Source: Flavobacteriales bacterium
GTDB lineage: Bacteria; Bacteroidota; Bacteroidia; Flavobacteriales; UBA7430
DNA: 64,000 bases
Direction: 5' to 3'
NCBI GenBank assembly: GCA_022425195.1
Contig: JAKMFX010000034.1
Span: 1 to 64,000, forward strand
Program-made: the position numbers and the translations under genes
The notes under the pieces: model-generated
What the model saw: only the letters and a program-made list of their open reading frames with translations
Database searches by the model: none
What the model was told of the DNA's origin: nothing
Shown: positions 9,038 through 17,438 of the stretch, piece after piece
Layout of the letters: each line of letters begins with the position of its first letter
Numbering within the stretch: position 1 is the stretch's first letter

Positions 9038-9483
9038 GGTCTAAAAATTTTCGAATCTAAATACCTGTTATTTAACACGCTGTAAGCTGTTTTCTAGGAT
9101 TGAGATGAAGAGGTCCTCCCGTTTGGTTTGATTGTAATTTGGGGGGCGTAAAACTCTGTTTAATCAATCTTCAAAAATGTCCACAGAAATCATGTGCAAA
9201 ATTACTAAATTTAAATGATAATCAACAGCAAATTTTACCATGTTTTAATGAGGAATCTTTTTTGATGACCAGGATGGAATGATTTCTCTTTGAGGCTTAA
9301 TGGATCGGCTTCGGGGAAGGAAACCATCTAATTAAAGATTTAAGTGTCTTATTATAAGTGGGTTGTTGCTTTTAGTGTTTTCAAAAATAGGCCGGTTTTT
9401 AATAGTGATGCACACATTTGAAAAGTAAAGGTTGGCTTGCTGTTGGGCTTTTTTGGGGAAGTCCCGAAAGGGCTCTAAGGTCA
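9038..9483. other. 446-bp intergenic region between cox2 and the response regulator gene
   Basis: I find no convincing gene here. It holds the cox2 promoter (9197-9225, minus), so the cox2 transcript would have a leader of about 155 nt. Between 9232 and 9483 nothing is recognisable apart from a weak CCC-GAAA-GGG hairpin near 9463-9472, downstream of the response regulator stop. Confidence 0.5.
9197..9225 (-). promoter_or_regulatory. Predicted cox operon promoter
   Basis: On the minus strand, TTG (9225-9223), an 18-nt spacer, then TAATTTTG (9204-9197). This matches the Bacteroidota consensus TTG-N17-23-TAnnTTTG. Transcription would start near 9192. Confidence 0.55.
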
Positions 9484-10158
9484 CTAAACCAAATCGAATT
9501 CACGAGCTTTGTTGGAGAGCTCAATAAGATTTTTAACGTTTAGTTTTTTCATTAGGTTATAGCGATGAACTTCTGCGGTCCTCCTGCTCACTTCAAGTTC
9601 TTCAGCAATTTCTTTATTGCTTTTGCCTTTTAAGATGATGCTCAGTACTTGCATCTCTCTTTTCGATAGATTGAATTTATTTACGCTTGATTTGTTCGCT
9701 GTGCTGTTGTTTTTTGTTGGATTCAGATGGTTGATGAGAATGGAAGAAACATCTCCAGAGAAATATTTGCCGTCATTTGAAATGGTCTCAAGCGCCTTTA
9801 GTAATTCAACTTTACTGGCCCCTTTTAGCATGTAGCCGTCTGCGCCAGCCTCTATGGCCTCTAGGACATATTCTTGCGCATCATGCATCGATAAAATCAA
9901 TGTTTTGATCTTTGGGAATTTACTGGTTACGATGCGTACCAGTTCATTACCTGTCATTTCAGGCATTCGAATGTCTACGATAAGCATGTCTGGTTGATGT
10001 TCTGGGATGATCTCGAGTGCCTCATTACCGTTGGAGGCTTCTGCGATGACTTCGAAAGCATTTTCATGTGCTAAAAGTGCTTTGATTCCATCTCTAACGA
10101 GGACGTGGTCATCCACCAAAATTATTTTTAGAGGCGCTTTAGATTCTTCAGATTTCAT
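9484..10158 (-). CDS. NarL/FixJ-family response regulator
   Basis: Two-domain transcription regulator, 224 residues. The receiver domain (residues about 10-125) has the acidic pair in LVDDHVLV, the phospho-acceptor Asp in MLIVDIRMPEM, and Lys in MLKGASKVEL. The LuxR-type helix-turn-helix (about 160-222) contains LSKREMQVLSIILKGKSNKEIAEEL. It is the last gene of the nirBD operon and partners the histidine kinase 38 nt upstream. I infer nitrate/nitrite-linked control from position; no target site is visible. Confidence 0.92.
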   Translation of the reverse strand: MKSEESKAPLKIILVDDHVLVRDGIKALLAHENAFEVIAEASNGNEALEIIPEHQPDMLIVDIRMPEMTGNELVRIVTSKFPKIKTLILSMHDAQEYVLEAIEAGADGYMLKGASKVELLKALETISNDGKYFSGDVSSILINHLNPTKNNSTANKSSVNKFNLSKREMQVLSIILKGKSNKEIAEELEVSRRTAEVHRYNLMKKLNVKNLIELSNKAREFDLV

Positions 10159-10196
10159 ACCGTGAAATTACACTTTTTAAGTAATTATACCTAATT

Positions 10197-11546
10197 TCAA
10201 TCCAATGGGATGTTGAGTGTGATTCGTGTTCCTTTTTCGGGTGAAGAGTTCACGAAAAGTCGTCCGTTTACATAGTCCATTCTCTCCTGCATAAAAGTCA
10301 TGCCCATCCCTCCAAAGGCTTTTTCAGCACTTTCTTTCGGGCTGGCAAAGCCCACACCATCATCATCAATGTTAATACTTAACATGTTTTTACTGTGAGA
10401 TAGGGTAATTATGATATAACTCGATTTGGAGTACTTAACGGCGTTGTTAATGGCCTCTTGAACAATTCTGTAAATGTTAATTTCGTCTGTAGGTTGAAGT
10501 CGCTGATTGAATTCGGATTTATTGAGAAAGGTAATGTTTTGCCCTGTGAGTCGTGATAACTCATGAGCCAATTTGGAAAGGGCGGAGCTTATGCCGTAGT
10601 CTGAAAGTTCAGGTGGTGTCAGGTTGAAAGTTGCCGTTCGTACACCTTGAATGATATCGGAGGTAAGGTCTTTGAGCTGTTCAATTTTTTGTAGGGATTC
10701 TTCTTTTTTGTTGAGTTCTATGCTTTCGATGTTGAACTTGAGTCCAGTGAGCATTTGACCGATTCCATCGTGTATGTCTTTTGCGATTCTACTCTGTTCC
10801 TTTTCTTGATTTTCAATGATTTTACTGGAGATGATTTTTTGTTGTTGCATTTTCTGCTCGAAGTTCTTTTTCGTCAGTGCTTCTATGTCAAAATTTGCCT
10901 TTTTACGTTTTGTAATATCTGAGGCGATGACAATCAAGTCGTCACGCCCCTCTGATAAAAAGGGAATCAGGTGCATCTCCAGCCAAATGACTTTACCCGT
11001 ATTGTCGGTTGCTTCCAACTCACCTTGCCAGCCTGTTTTTGCATATGATGCAATCAGTGCGCTTATGTTTTGTTGCTGGTCCTTGTGAATGGAAATGATT
11101 TCTGGAAAGGAAGTCCAATCTTTAAGCTCGGGTATGTTGAAGTGTTGGAGGAATTTTCTTCCAATGTGTAAGATGGAACCTTTTGAGGTTATCCTAGCGA
11201 ACAACAAATTCCGGTCGAATGTTTGCGTCAATTGACGATATCTTTCAATCGACTTTTCCTTTTCAGACAGCAGCTCGTCTGATTTTTCTGATGCTTCTTT
11301 GTTTTTTTGTTCTGAAAGAGATATCGTTTGCTTTAGTGGTTTTACGATGAGCAGATAAAGCAGGATAATACTTGTGAGTAAAATCAATAGGTTCACCGAA
11401 AGGGCGATGTAAATCTCGGATTCAATGTCAGAGTTTATCAGCTGTTTTGGGAGCACAAATAGATGGGTCACCAAAGACAGAAGGAATGCGCCAACACCAA
11501 CAAAAAGCAAATACCTCATCGCGTTGTTGTTTTTATTGGAGTACAT
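10197..11546 (-). CDS. PAS-containing sensor histidine kinase, NarX-like HisKA_3 type
   Basis: Membrane sensor kinase of 449 residues. ATG at 11546 follows the upstream stop by one base (TAAAATG), so I prefer it to the track start at 11576. Two transmembrane helices flank a periplasmic loop of only about 20 residues, followed by a coiled-coil, a PAS domain (about 120-225) and the HisKA_3 box KDIHDGIGQMLTGLKF with the phospho-His. The ATPase domain shows N-box NAVKYSKS and G-box DDDGVGF. The tiny periplasmic loop lacks the NarX nitrate-binding domain, so sensing is probably by PAS or by a partner. Confidence 0.9.
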   Translation of the reverse strand: MYSNKNNNAMRYLLFVGVGAFLLSLVTHLFVLPKQLINSDIESEIYIALSVNLLILLTSIILLYLLIVKPLKQTISLSEQKNKEASEKSDELLSEKEKSIERYRQLTQTFDRNLLFARITSKGSILHIGRKFLQHFNIPELKDWTSFPEIISIHKDQQQNISALIASYAKTGWQGELEATDNTGKVIWLEMHLIPFLSEGRDDLIVIASDITKRKKANFDIEALTKKNFEQKMQQQKIISSKIIENQEKEQSRIAKDIHDGIGQMLTGLKFNIESIELNKKEESLQKIEQLKDLTSDIIQGVRTATFNLTPPELSDYGISSALSKLAHELSRLTGQNITFLNKSEFNQRLQPTDEINIYRIVQEAINNAVKYSKSSYIIITLSHSKNMLSINIDDDGVGFASPKESAEKAFGGMGMTFMQERMDYVNGRLFVNSSPEKGTRITLNIPLD

Positions 11547-11547
11547 T

Positions 11548-12129
11548 TTAAGAGGCCTGCAAAGCTTTTCCAACAAGATCTTGGCAGGTTTTAGATAGCT
11601 TGAGTTTTAGGGCATGTTCATGTCCTTTTTCTGACATTTTGTTCCATGTTTTCTTTACGATGTCGACAATTTTATCTTCATCGTGTTTTAGGGAAAAGCT
11701 TTCGAAATAGTATTCCAGGAAAACCAGGCAGGCAACATCTTCTAAGGTTTGAGTTTCAGCATCATTTTTGAGTGCTTTTTTGTGGATTAAAAAAGCGACT
11801 CTGTCACTAAATTCTGAGGAATAACCGACTGTACTTAATATTTCACTTGTTAATGATGCGTGCTTTTTCTTGAGCTCATTCCTCCATTTGAAGTACCCTA
11901 CTTTATTTGCAGGATAGTCGCTTCTGGGAATCTCCCAACGCCCAATATGCTGTGCTCGAATGGCTATCTTGAGTTCTTCAGAGGCCTCAGGATCAAAGTC
12001 TAGAAGCTGGGCAAACATTCTTTGAGAATAAAGAAGTTCTTTAGGATGCTCTTCGTTTAAGTAGTTCTCCTTATTGGGGTCTAGCGCATTTTTTTCGTCA
12101 ATCAGTAGCAGGGCTTTTTCTAATAGCAT
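11548..12129 (-). CDS. DUF4202 family protein in the nirBD operon
   Basis: Cytosolic protein of 193 residues matching the DUF4202 pattern. It has many conserved polar segments, such as RAQHIGRWEIPRSDYP and FLIHKKALKNDAETQTLEDVACLVFLEYY, and the histidine/aspartate spacing recalls HD-type metal phosphohydrolases, though no canonical HD motif is seen. The family tends to sit with nitrite reductase genes, as here between nirD and the sensor kinase (gap 24 nt on one side, 1 nt on the other). The function is unknown. Placement suggests a role in nitrite reduction or in signalling to the kinase. Confidence 0.8.
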   Translation of the reverse strand: MLLEKALLLIDEKNALDPNKENYLNEEHPKELLYSQRMFAQLLDFDPEASEELKIAIRAQHIGRWEIPRSDYPANKVGYFKWRNELKKKHASLTSEILSTVGYSSEFSDRVAFLIHKKALKNDAETQTLEDVACLVFLEYYFESFSLKHDEDKIVDIVKKTWNKMSEKGHEHALKLKLSKTCQDLVGKALQAS

Positions 12130-12153
12130 GGGCTTTGTATAAGATAATCAAAG

Positions 12154-12525
12154 CTATTCAGAAAATCCGACATACACAATGCCCTTTTCAATTTTGACAG
12201 GATACACTGCAATGGCTTCTAGGTCACCATTTAAATTTTCACCCGATTCTAAGGAAAATGTTTTCTTATGCATTGGACAGGCTACTTTTGGAATTCCTCC
12301 TTCATCTCCTATCATCCCCCTCGAGAGGACCATTTCCAATTTGTGAGGGCAAAGATTTTGGCAAGCATACCAGGTACCTTTTCGAGTGAAATTGTACACG
12401 GCAATTTGTTTGTCTTTGTACTTAATACATACCCCACCATTTTTTGGGAAATCGCTTTCTTTTGCAATTTCAAACCAAACATTTGCATCTGTATTTTTGA
12501 CCGTTTCGTAGGTTGATAGGTTCAT
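12154..12525 (-). CDS. nirD: Nitrite reductase small subunit (Rieske type)
   Basis: Small subunit of assimilatory NAD(P)H nitrite reductase, 123 residues. It keeps full Rieske [2Fe-2S] ligands: CPH (C-x-H) and later CPMH (C-x2-H), unlike the many NirD proteins that lost them. The C-terminus, with AIAVYPVKIEKGIVYVGF, completes the fold. It follows nirB by 18 nt. It probably passes electrons to, or stabilises, the NirB siroheme centre. Confidence 0.93.
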   Translation of the reverse strand: MNLSTYETVKNTDANVWFEIAKESDFPKNGGVCIKYKDKQIAVYNFTRKGTWYACQNLCPHKLEMVLSRGMIGDEGGIPKVACPMHKKTFSLESGENLNGDLEAIAVYPVKIEKGIVYVGFSE

Positions 12526-12543
12526 GTTGTTTTCTTTAAAGGG

Positions 12544-15057
12544 TTACCATGCTTTAGGCATTTTTTGATCCCTCATAGGGACAAAAACTAGGTTGTCGTC
12601 AGTCTCATCAGAGTTCAAGTAATGCTTGAACCTGCCTTGTAGTTCCTCGTTTTCTACAATTTGTCTCCACTCACATTCGTAGGCGTCAACCAATTGTTGC
12701 ATTTCTTCTTCTAGTTCGGCTGCGATGCTCAGGGAGTCTTCAACAACGACCTTTTTGAGTTGCTCAATACCTCCTTCTAATTTGTCGAGCCAAGCGGCTG
12801 TTCTCATGAGTGGTGCCGCTGTTTGGATGTAGTACATCAAAAAGCGATCGAGGTATTTAATGCATGTTTCATTGTCAATCTGCTCGGCAAGTAGTTGTGC
12901 ATGTTTGGGGGTTGCTCCTCCATTCCCACACACATAGAGGTTCCATCCACCTTCTACGGCGATGACCCCAAAATCTTTTCCTCGGGCTTCCGCACATTCT
13001 CTAATGCACCCAGAGACGCCGCCTTTGATTTTGTGAGGAGACCGCAAGCCCTTGTATCGGTCTTCAAGTTCTATGGCGAAACTTACACTTTCATCCATCC
13101 CGTACCGACACCATGTTGAACCCACACAACTTTTCACCGTTCGCAGGGATTTTCCGTAGGCATGTCCACTTTCAAAACCCGCATCAATGAGTGTTTTCCA
13201 TATCCCAGGGAGTTCATGTAGCTGCGCGCCAAACAAATCGATTCTTTGTCCGCCAGTAATCTTGGTGTATAGGTTGTATTTTTTCCCGACTTCACCAATG
13301 GTGATGAGTTTCTCTGGCGTGATTTCTCCTCCGGGGATCCTCGGAACAACAGAATACGTTCCGTTGCGTTGGATGTTGGCTAAAAATTTGTCGTTCGAGT
13401 CTTGTATGACATCTTCCTTGTTCGCAGTGTCATTGTAAAGGCTCGCTAGAATAGAGGCAATTAGGGGTTTGCATGTTTCACACCCATGTCCTATCCCGCA
13501 AGCATCCAGTGCTTCATCAAACGTACGAATCTTTTTTACTTTTATGATGTCATATAGCTCTTGTCGGGTGTATTCAAAGTGTTCGCAAATCGTCTCTTTG
13601 ACTTCTTGTCCTAGTGATTTTAATGTTTCATTGACCAACTCCGTTACCATAGGCTTACATCCCCCACAACCGGATGTTGCTTTTGTTTGGCAAACGACCT
13701 CTTTAAAATTTGTGGCTTCTCCCTCTAGTAAACTCCCACAGATGTCTTTTTTTGAAACGTTTTCACAGGAGCATATTTGTGCAGAATCCGGCAGGGCCAT
13801 AGCACTACCAAAAGAGTCGTCCCCTTCAGAGCGCGCACCTAGAACAAGGTCTTCAATATTTTCGGGAAGAGCCATTCCATTGAGGTATATCTGATGGAGC
13901 ATGTTGTAATCTTCGGCATCTCCTATGAGAATCCCTCCAAGAAGTTTTTTCCCATCAGTACTTATGTTGATTCTTTTGTAGACGTGATTAATTTTATTTT
14001 CGAAAAGAATTGAGTGTCCCTCTTCTGCGGGAACAAATGGATTTCCAAAGCTCGCAACATCTACACCGATCAGTTTGAGTTTTGTAGACATGTCAATGTG
14101 CTCAGACATGAATTTCTCTGAGCTGCCAAGAATCTGTTCAACAGCGATATCCGCCATTTCATATCCCGGGGCCACCAGTCCATAAATCATTTGGTTGTAT
14201 AGTGCTACTTCTCCAATGGCATAAATACTTGGGTCTGAGGTTTGCATCTTATTGTTAACGACAATTCCTCCCCTAGGCCCCGCCTCAAGGTCGCAAGTTT
14301 TAGCCAATTCGTCTCGAGGTCTAATTCCAGCGGAGATGACCAGCATGTCGGTGTCAAGTCGATCTGCTCCTTTGAATTGCATACCCTCAATTTTCCCATT
14401 TCCCAGGATCTTACTTGTGGCTTTACTCAAATGAATGTTTATTCCCAGTGATTCCAGCTTTTGTTTAAGAATGTTACTCCCGCTGTTGTCAAGTTGTCTG
14501 GGCATTAGTTTGTCCGCAAATTCAACGACATGGGGTTCTAGCCCCATATCCATAACTGCCTTGGCAGCTTCAAGGCCTAACAATCCTCCGCCGAGTACCG
14601 TCGCTTTCGAATTTGGTTTTTCTTTCTTCAGCTTTGCAGCATAGGTAAGCATGTCTTCTAAGTCCTCGATGGTCCGGTAGACAAAAACCCCTTGTTTGTC
14701 AACCCCATCTATAGGAGGAACAAAGGGAGAGGACCCTGTAGCCAGAACCAGGTAGTCGTATGGATATGTTTTTTTGCTGGAGGTTTCAATCTCTTTCTGC
14801 TTTGAATTGATGGATGTGATGCGCTCTGAAGTGATCAGTTCGATGTTGTTTTCACGGTACCATTCTCTGGGTGCAAGTTCAAGCTTTTGAGCGTCTTGAT
14901 TTTCGAAATACTCACTCAGATGGACCCGATCATAGGCAGGTCTTGGTTCTTCTCCAAAAACGATTAACTTATAATCCCCATCTTTCTGTGAAGCTCTAAA
15001 CTTTTCACAAAATTTGTATCCAACCATCCCATTTCCGACAACCAAAACATTTTTCAT
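12544..15057 (-). CDS. nirB: Nitrite reductase (NAD(P)H) large subunit
   Basis: Six-electron reduction of nitrite to ammonium in the cytosol. Order of domains over 837 residues: FAD/NAD pyridine-nucleotide oxidoreductase (GNGMVGYKF at the start; ATVLGGGLLGLEAA for NAD), a BFD-type [2Fe-2S] domain near 420-475 (ICSCENVSK ... SGCGGCKP), a second BFD-like segment near 525 (GHGCETCKP), a ferredoxin-like half domain, then the siroheme/[4Fe-4S] ligands CVGSTWC (about 642) and GCIRECAEA (about 685). The length is normal. It is the first gene of a five-gene operon (nirB-nirD-DUF4202-kinase-regulator). The promoter region holds a TAAGTA-N4-TACGTA dyad. Siroheme genes are in the moeA operon. Confidence 0.96.
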   Translation of the reverse strand: MKNVLVVGNGMVGYKFCEKFRASQKDGDYKLIVFGEEPRPAYDRVHLSEYFENQDAQKLELAPREWYRENNIELITSERITSINSKQKEIETSSKKTYPYDYLVLATGSSPFVPPIDGVDKQGVFVYRTIEDLEDMLTYAAKLKKEKPNSKATVLGGGLLGLEAAKAVMDMGLEPHVVEFADKLMPRQLDNSGSNILKQKLESLGINIHLSKATSKILGNGKIEGMQFKGADRLDTDMLVISAGIRPRDELAKTCDLEAGPRGGIVVNNKMQTSDPSIYAIGEVALYNQMIYGLVAPGYEMADIAVEQILGSSEKFMSEHIDMSTKLKLIGVDVASFGNPFVPAEEGHSILFENKINHVYKRINISTDGKKLLGGILIGDAEDYNMLHQIYLNGMALPENIEDLVLGARSEGDDSFGSAMALPDSAQICSCENVSKKDICGSLLEGEATNFKEVVCQTKATSGCGGCKPMVTELVNETLKSLGQEVKETICEHFEYTRQELYDIIKVKKIRTFDEALDACGIGHGCETCKPLIASILASLYNDTANKEDVIQDSNDKFLANIQRNGTYSVVPRIPGGEITPEKLITIGEVGKKYNLYTKITGGQRIDLFGAQLHELPGIWKTLIDAGFESGHAYGKSLRTVKSCVGSTWCRYGMDESVSFAIELEDRYKGLRSPHKIKGGVSGCIRECAEARGKDFGVIAVEGGWNLYVCGNGGATPKHAQLLAEQIDNETCIKYLDRFLMYYIQTAAPLMRTAAWLDKLEGGIEQLKKVVVEDSLSIAAELEEEMQQLVDAYECEWRQIVENEELQGRFKHYLNSDETDDNLVFVPMRDQKMPKAW

Positions 15058-15083
15058 AGCGATTACTTTTAATAATTATTGGA

Positions 15084-15114
15084 CAAAACTACGTAAAATA
15101 AGTAATAATACGTA
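15084..15114 (-). promoter_or_regulatory. nirB promoter with TAAGTA-N4-TACGTA dyad
   Basis: Dyad TAAGTAATAATACGTA at 15099-15114, plus extra TACGTA copies at 15090-15095 and 15131-15136. A consensus -7 box TAGTTTTG lies at 15091-15084 on the minus strand, only 7 nt downstream of the dyad, so the site would overlap the -33 region. The same dyad precedes three other units of the nitrate island. Confidence 0.6.
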
Positions 15115-15566
15115 GTGTATTTATTATTATTACGTAATTGTTGTTTTCTATTTCTTTAATCTGTTTAATCATCACCATTAAAAGCGTCATGTCGTATAAC
15201 TTTGTAGGAATGATGGTGCTTAAACGAAGAATTATGGTGTAAATTTCGTGTTTTAGATTAAGTTTAAGCCTGTGAAAAGGTGTGTTTAAATCTATTATAT
15301 AGTGTATGAAACCTGAAAATAAAATAGCTTTTTAACTACGAGTTGACATCTTTATACAATCACTAAGAAGTTACTTTTGTCAAAAATTATTTAGTGCTTG
15401 TATAAAAAAAACACATGAAAATGGCACTACTTATTTTTAGTCTAAGGCTCTACCAGTACAGAAACTACCGATCTACAAAAATATCATGAGCCCTTTTGAA
15501 TCGCTTTGATGTCATCCTAGATTTGCGAGGAGCTTGTGCTTTGTGAGACACAGCTTACATATATTT

Positions 15567-15582
15567 TAAGTAATAATACTTA
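15567..15582 (+). promoter_or_regulatory. Perfect TAAGTA-N4-TACTTA dyad upstream of the first FNR-type gene
   Basis: TAAGTAATAATACTTA is a perfect inverted repeat with a 4-nt centre, the geometry of FNR sites (5-4-5). Its centre is 27 nt upstream of the -7 box TACTTTTG at 15602-15609. No TTG -33 element is seen, as expected for an activator-dependent promoter. Autoregulation is inferred. Confidence 0.6.
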
Positions 15583-15601
15583 GTATTACACAAATTTTAC
15601 C

Positions 15602-15609
15602 TACTTTTG
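15602..15609 (+). promoter_or_regulatory. -7 box (TACTTTTG) of the first FNR-type gene
   Basis: Exact TAnnTTTG match, 31 nt before the ATG at 15641, with the dyad at 15567-15582 in place of a -33 element. Confidence 0.5.
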
Positions 15610-15640
15610 CCTGAAATAAATTCACTTAACCCTGAGAGTT

Positions 15641-16345
15641 ATGTCTGATTGTGTTTCATGTGAGAATCTAAATTGTATGATCAAAAAGAACATACATCAT
15701 GAAGGTATTCAAAAGTATGTGAGTGAAAAACACAACATCATTTGTAAGAAATCACAGCAGTTCATTATGGAGGGTGCCCCGGCTCACGGTTTATTCTTTG
15801 TAAGAAAGGGTCAAGTAAAAGTGGTTAAGACGGGTATATACGGTCGCGAGCAAATTGTTCGATTCGCTCATGATGGAGAGATTATTGGTCATCGTGGTTT
15901 TGGGACCACAAAACATTACCCCATCGGCGCACTTGCCATCAAGGAAACCCATCTTTGCAACTTTACGAATGATGTACTTCAAAAGATGCTCAAGGAGGTT
16001 CACGAACTTACATTTGACATGATGCTTTTCTATTCTGAAGAACTCAACAGGTCTGAAACAAAAGTTAGAAAGTTTGCCCAAATGACGGTGAGAGAAAAAG
16101 TAATTGATTCCTTCCTTTACATCTATCGAAAATTTGGACAGTGTGAAGACGACTTTTTCAACATTCAACTTCCTAGAAAAGATTTTGCCGATTTTGCGGG
16201 AACTACAGAGGAGCAAGTCATTCGTATCATCTCCAGTCTCAAAAAGGAAAAGTTGCTCCAAACAAGTGGGAAAAAAATTGGAATCATTGATGTCCCTTTA
16301 CTCAAAAAAGAAATTTCGGAACACAACTATTTCTTGGACAGCTGA
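15641..16345 (+). CDS. FNR-type Crp-family regulator with four-cysteine cluster motif (copy 1)
   Basis: Transcription factor of 234 residues: N-terminal cysteine patch, cyclic-nucleotide-type beta-roll (about 30-125), dimer helix and winged HTH (RKDFADFAGTTEEQVIRII). Cysteines at 4, 7 and 12 (CVSCENLNC) and Cys106 (THLCNFTND) reproduce the C-x2-C-x5-C plus distal Cys pattern of E. coli FNR (20/23/29/122); the distance from third to fourth is 94 here and 93 there. I infer a [4Fe-4S] O2/NO sensor. It is followed by a close paralogue of the same length. The promoter contains a TAAGTA-N4-TACTTA dyad that may be its own target. Confidence 0.88.
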   Translation: MSDCVSCENLNCMIKKNIHHEGIQKYVSEKHNIICKKSQQFIMEGAPAHGLFFVRKGQVKVVKTGIYGREQIVRFAHDGEIIGHRGFGTTKHYPIGALAIKETHLCNFTNDVLQKMLKEVHELTFDMMLFYSEELNRSETKVRKFAQMTVREKVIDSFLYIYRKFGQCEDDFFNIQLPRKDFADFAGTTEEQVIRIISSLKKEKLLQTSGKKIGIIDVPLLKKEISEHNYFLDS

Positions 16346-16527
16346 TTTATTAGAATCGACATCTGTACTCTTATCACATGAAACCTGCTAAAACACAGGG
16401 TTTAATATGTTGAAAACAGACTTTTTTACCTACACATCCCCATACTACAGCACAATTCTAAGCTCTAATTTTACGGTGTAATTGCATCATGAATTCTTCA
16501 TGGCGCGTCAAATCAAATTTGCACCAC

Positions 16528-17232
16528 ATGTCAGAATGTAAGTCTTGTAAAAATTTAAATTGCTTGATTAAGCAAAACAGTGTTGATCCCAATGTATTTC
16601 AGCTTCTCGAAACAAAGCATACCCTAAAGTATAAAAAAGGACAACAGTTCATTATCGAAGGGACGCCTGCACACGGTTTGTTTTTCGCTTACCAAGGAAA
16701 AGTGAAGGTGGTCAAAACGGGGGTAGAGAACCGAGAGCAGATTGTTCGATTTGCTCAAGATGGAGATGTCATAGGTCACCGTGGGGGATTTGGATCTTCC
16801 TCTTATTACTCGATTTCTGCGGAAACATTAGAAGACAGTACCCTTTGTTATTTTTCTAAAAAAGATCTTAAAAACATCCTGCTAAAAAACTCCAGGCTCT
16901 GTTTCGACTTCATGCTTTTTTATGCCGATGAATTGAGTGCCAGCGAGACAAGAGTTCGGAAGCTCGCTCAGATGTCTGTTAGAGAGCGGGTAATCGATGC
17001 GGTATTATTGATGGATCGAAAATTTGGCTCTACAGACCAACTTCTGAACATCAACTTGAATCGTAAGGATTATGCCGATTACTCTGGGACCACCGAAGAG
17101 CAGGTGATTCGAGTATTCTCCAAACTCAAAAAGGAGGGACTTTTGAATGCCAAAGGGAGGAGGATTGGGATTTTAAACCCTGCATTACTCCAGGAAGAAA
17201 TCTCCAAACACATACTTCCGAAGTCGCAATAG
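16528..17232 (+). CDS. FNR-type Crp-family regulator with four-cysteine cluster motif (copy 2)
   Basis: Paralogue of the preceding gene. ATG at 16528 gives MSECKSCKNLNC and exactly 234 residues, aligning with copy 1, so I prefer it over the track start at 16489. Cys4, 7, 12 and 107 again match the FNR cluster spacing. The recognition-helix segment GTTEEQVIR is identical in both copies, so they should read the same DNA. The effector face differs (GGFGSSSYYSISAET against GFGTTKHYPIGALAI). It has its own 182-nt upstream gap, with no clear dyad and only a weak TAATTTTA box. Confidence 0.87.
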   Translation: MSECKSCKNLNCLIKQNSVDPNVFQLLETKHTLKYKKGQQFIIEGTPAHGLFFAYQGKVKVVKTGVENREQIVRFAQDGDVIGHRGGFGSSSYYSISAETLEDSTLCYFSKKDLKNILLKNSRLCFDFMLFYADELSASETRVRKLAQMSVRERVIDAVLLMDRKFGSTDQLLNINLNRKDYADYSGTTEEQVIRVFSKLKKEGLLNAKGRRIGILNPALLQEEISKHILPKSQ

Positions 17233-17281
17233 TGGGGCGATGAATCCCTTGGCAGTGTCTATTGTGTAAATGCTTATACTC

Positions 17282-17305
17282 AAACCTGTCTTTTCGCAGG
17301 TTTTA
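17282..17305 (+). terminator. Probable terminator after the second FNR-type gene
   Basis: AAACCTG pairs with CAGGTTT around an 8-nt loop, followed by a short T run (TTTT then A). A short stem, so moderate support. Confidence 0.4.
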
Positions 17306-17309
17306 AAGT

Positions 17310-17340
17310 GATTAAAAGCGGGGCATAACACGATTAAAAG
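17310..17340 (+). repeat. Direct repeat GATTAAAAG x2 upstream of nrtA
   Basis: GATTAAAAG occurs at 17310-17318 and 17332-17340. The 22-nt period is two helical turns, so a protein could bind both copies on one DNA face. It lies 28 nt upstream of the -33 element of the nrtA promoter. Confidence 0.35.
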
Positions 17341-17367
17341 ATGGTTTATGTATGGGTATTATCATCG

Positions 17368-17395
17368 TTTGAGTTCCATCACCCCATTACATTTG
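17368..17395 (+). promoter_or_regulatory. Predicted nrtA promoter
   Basis: TTTG (17368-17371), a 16-nt spacer, then TACATTTG (17388-17395), an exact TAnnTTTG. The ATG lies 43 nt downstream. The box itself lies in the small dyad ATTAC-ATTT-GTAAT. Confidence 0.55.
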
Positions 17396-17438
17396 TAATC
17401 AATATTAGTTCACAGAAATCAACCTTAAACCGATACAC

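Larger units (their letters stand above)
15058..15640. other. 583-bp divergent regulatory region between nirB and the first FNR-type gene
   Basis: No long ORF. It holds the nirB promoter/operator (15084-15136) and the FNR-gene promoter/operator (15567-15609). Between them, two further TAnnTTTG boxes are visible on the plus strand (TAACTTTG 15197-15204 and TACTTTTG 15372-15379); either could start a short RNA. A 24-codon ORF at 15415-15489 is too short to support. Confidence 0.5.

Noticed and set aside
9463-9480. Terminator after the response regulator
   Set aside because: Only a 3-bp GC core (CCC-GAAA-GGG) with mismatches and no T-run next to it.
12895-14644. Series of 60-141-aa plus-strand ORFs opposite nirB
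   Set aside because: All are antisense to strongly conserved NirB motifs; none has its own promoter or family features.
15415-15489. 24-codon ORF (MKMALLIFSLRLY...) after a TACTTTTG box in the nirB-FNR gap
   Set aside because: Too short, with no family, no overlap or coupling evidence; the promoter box alone is weak.
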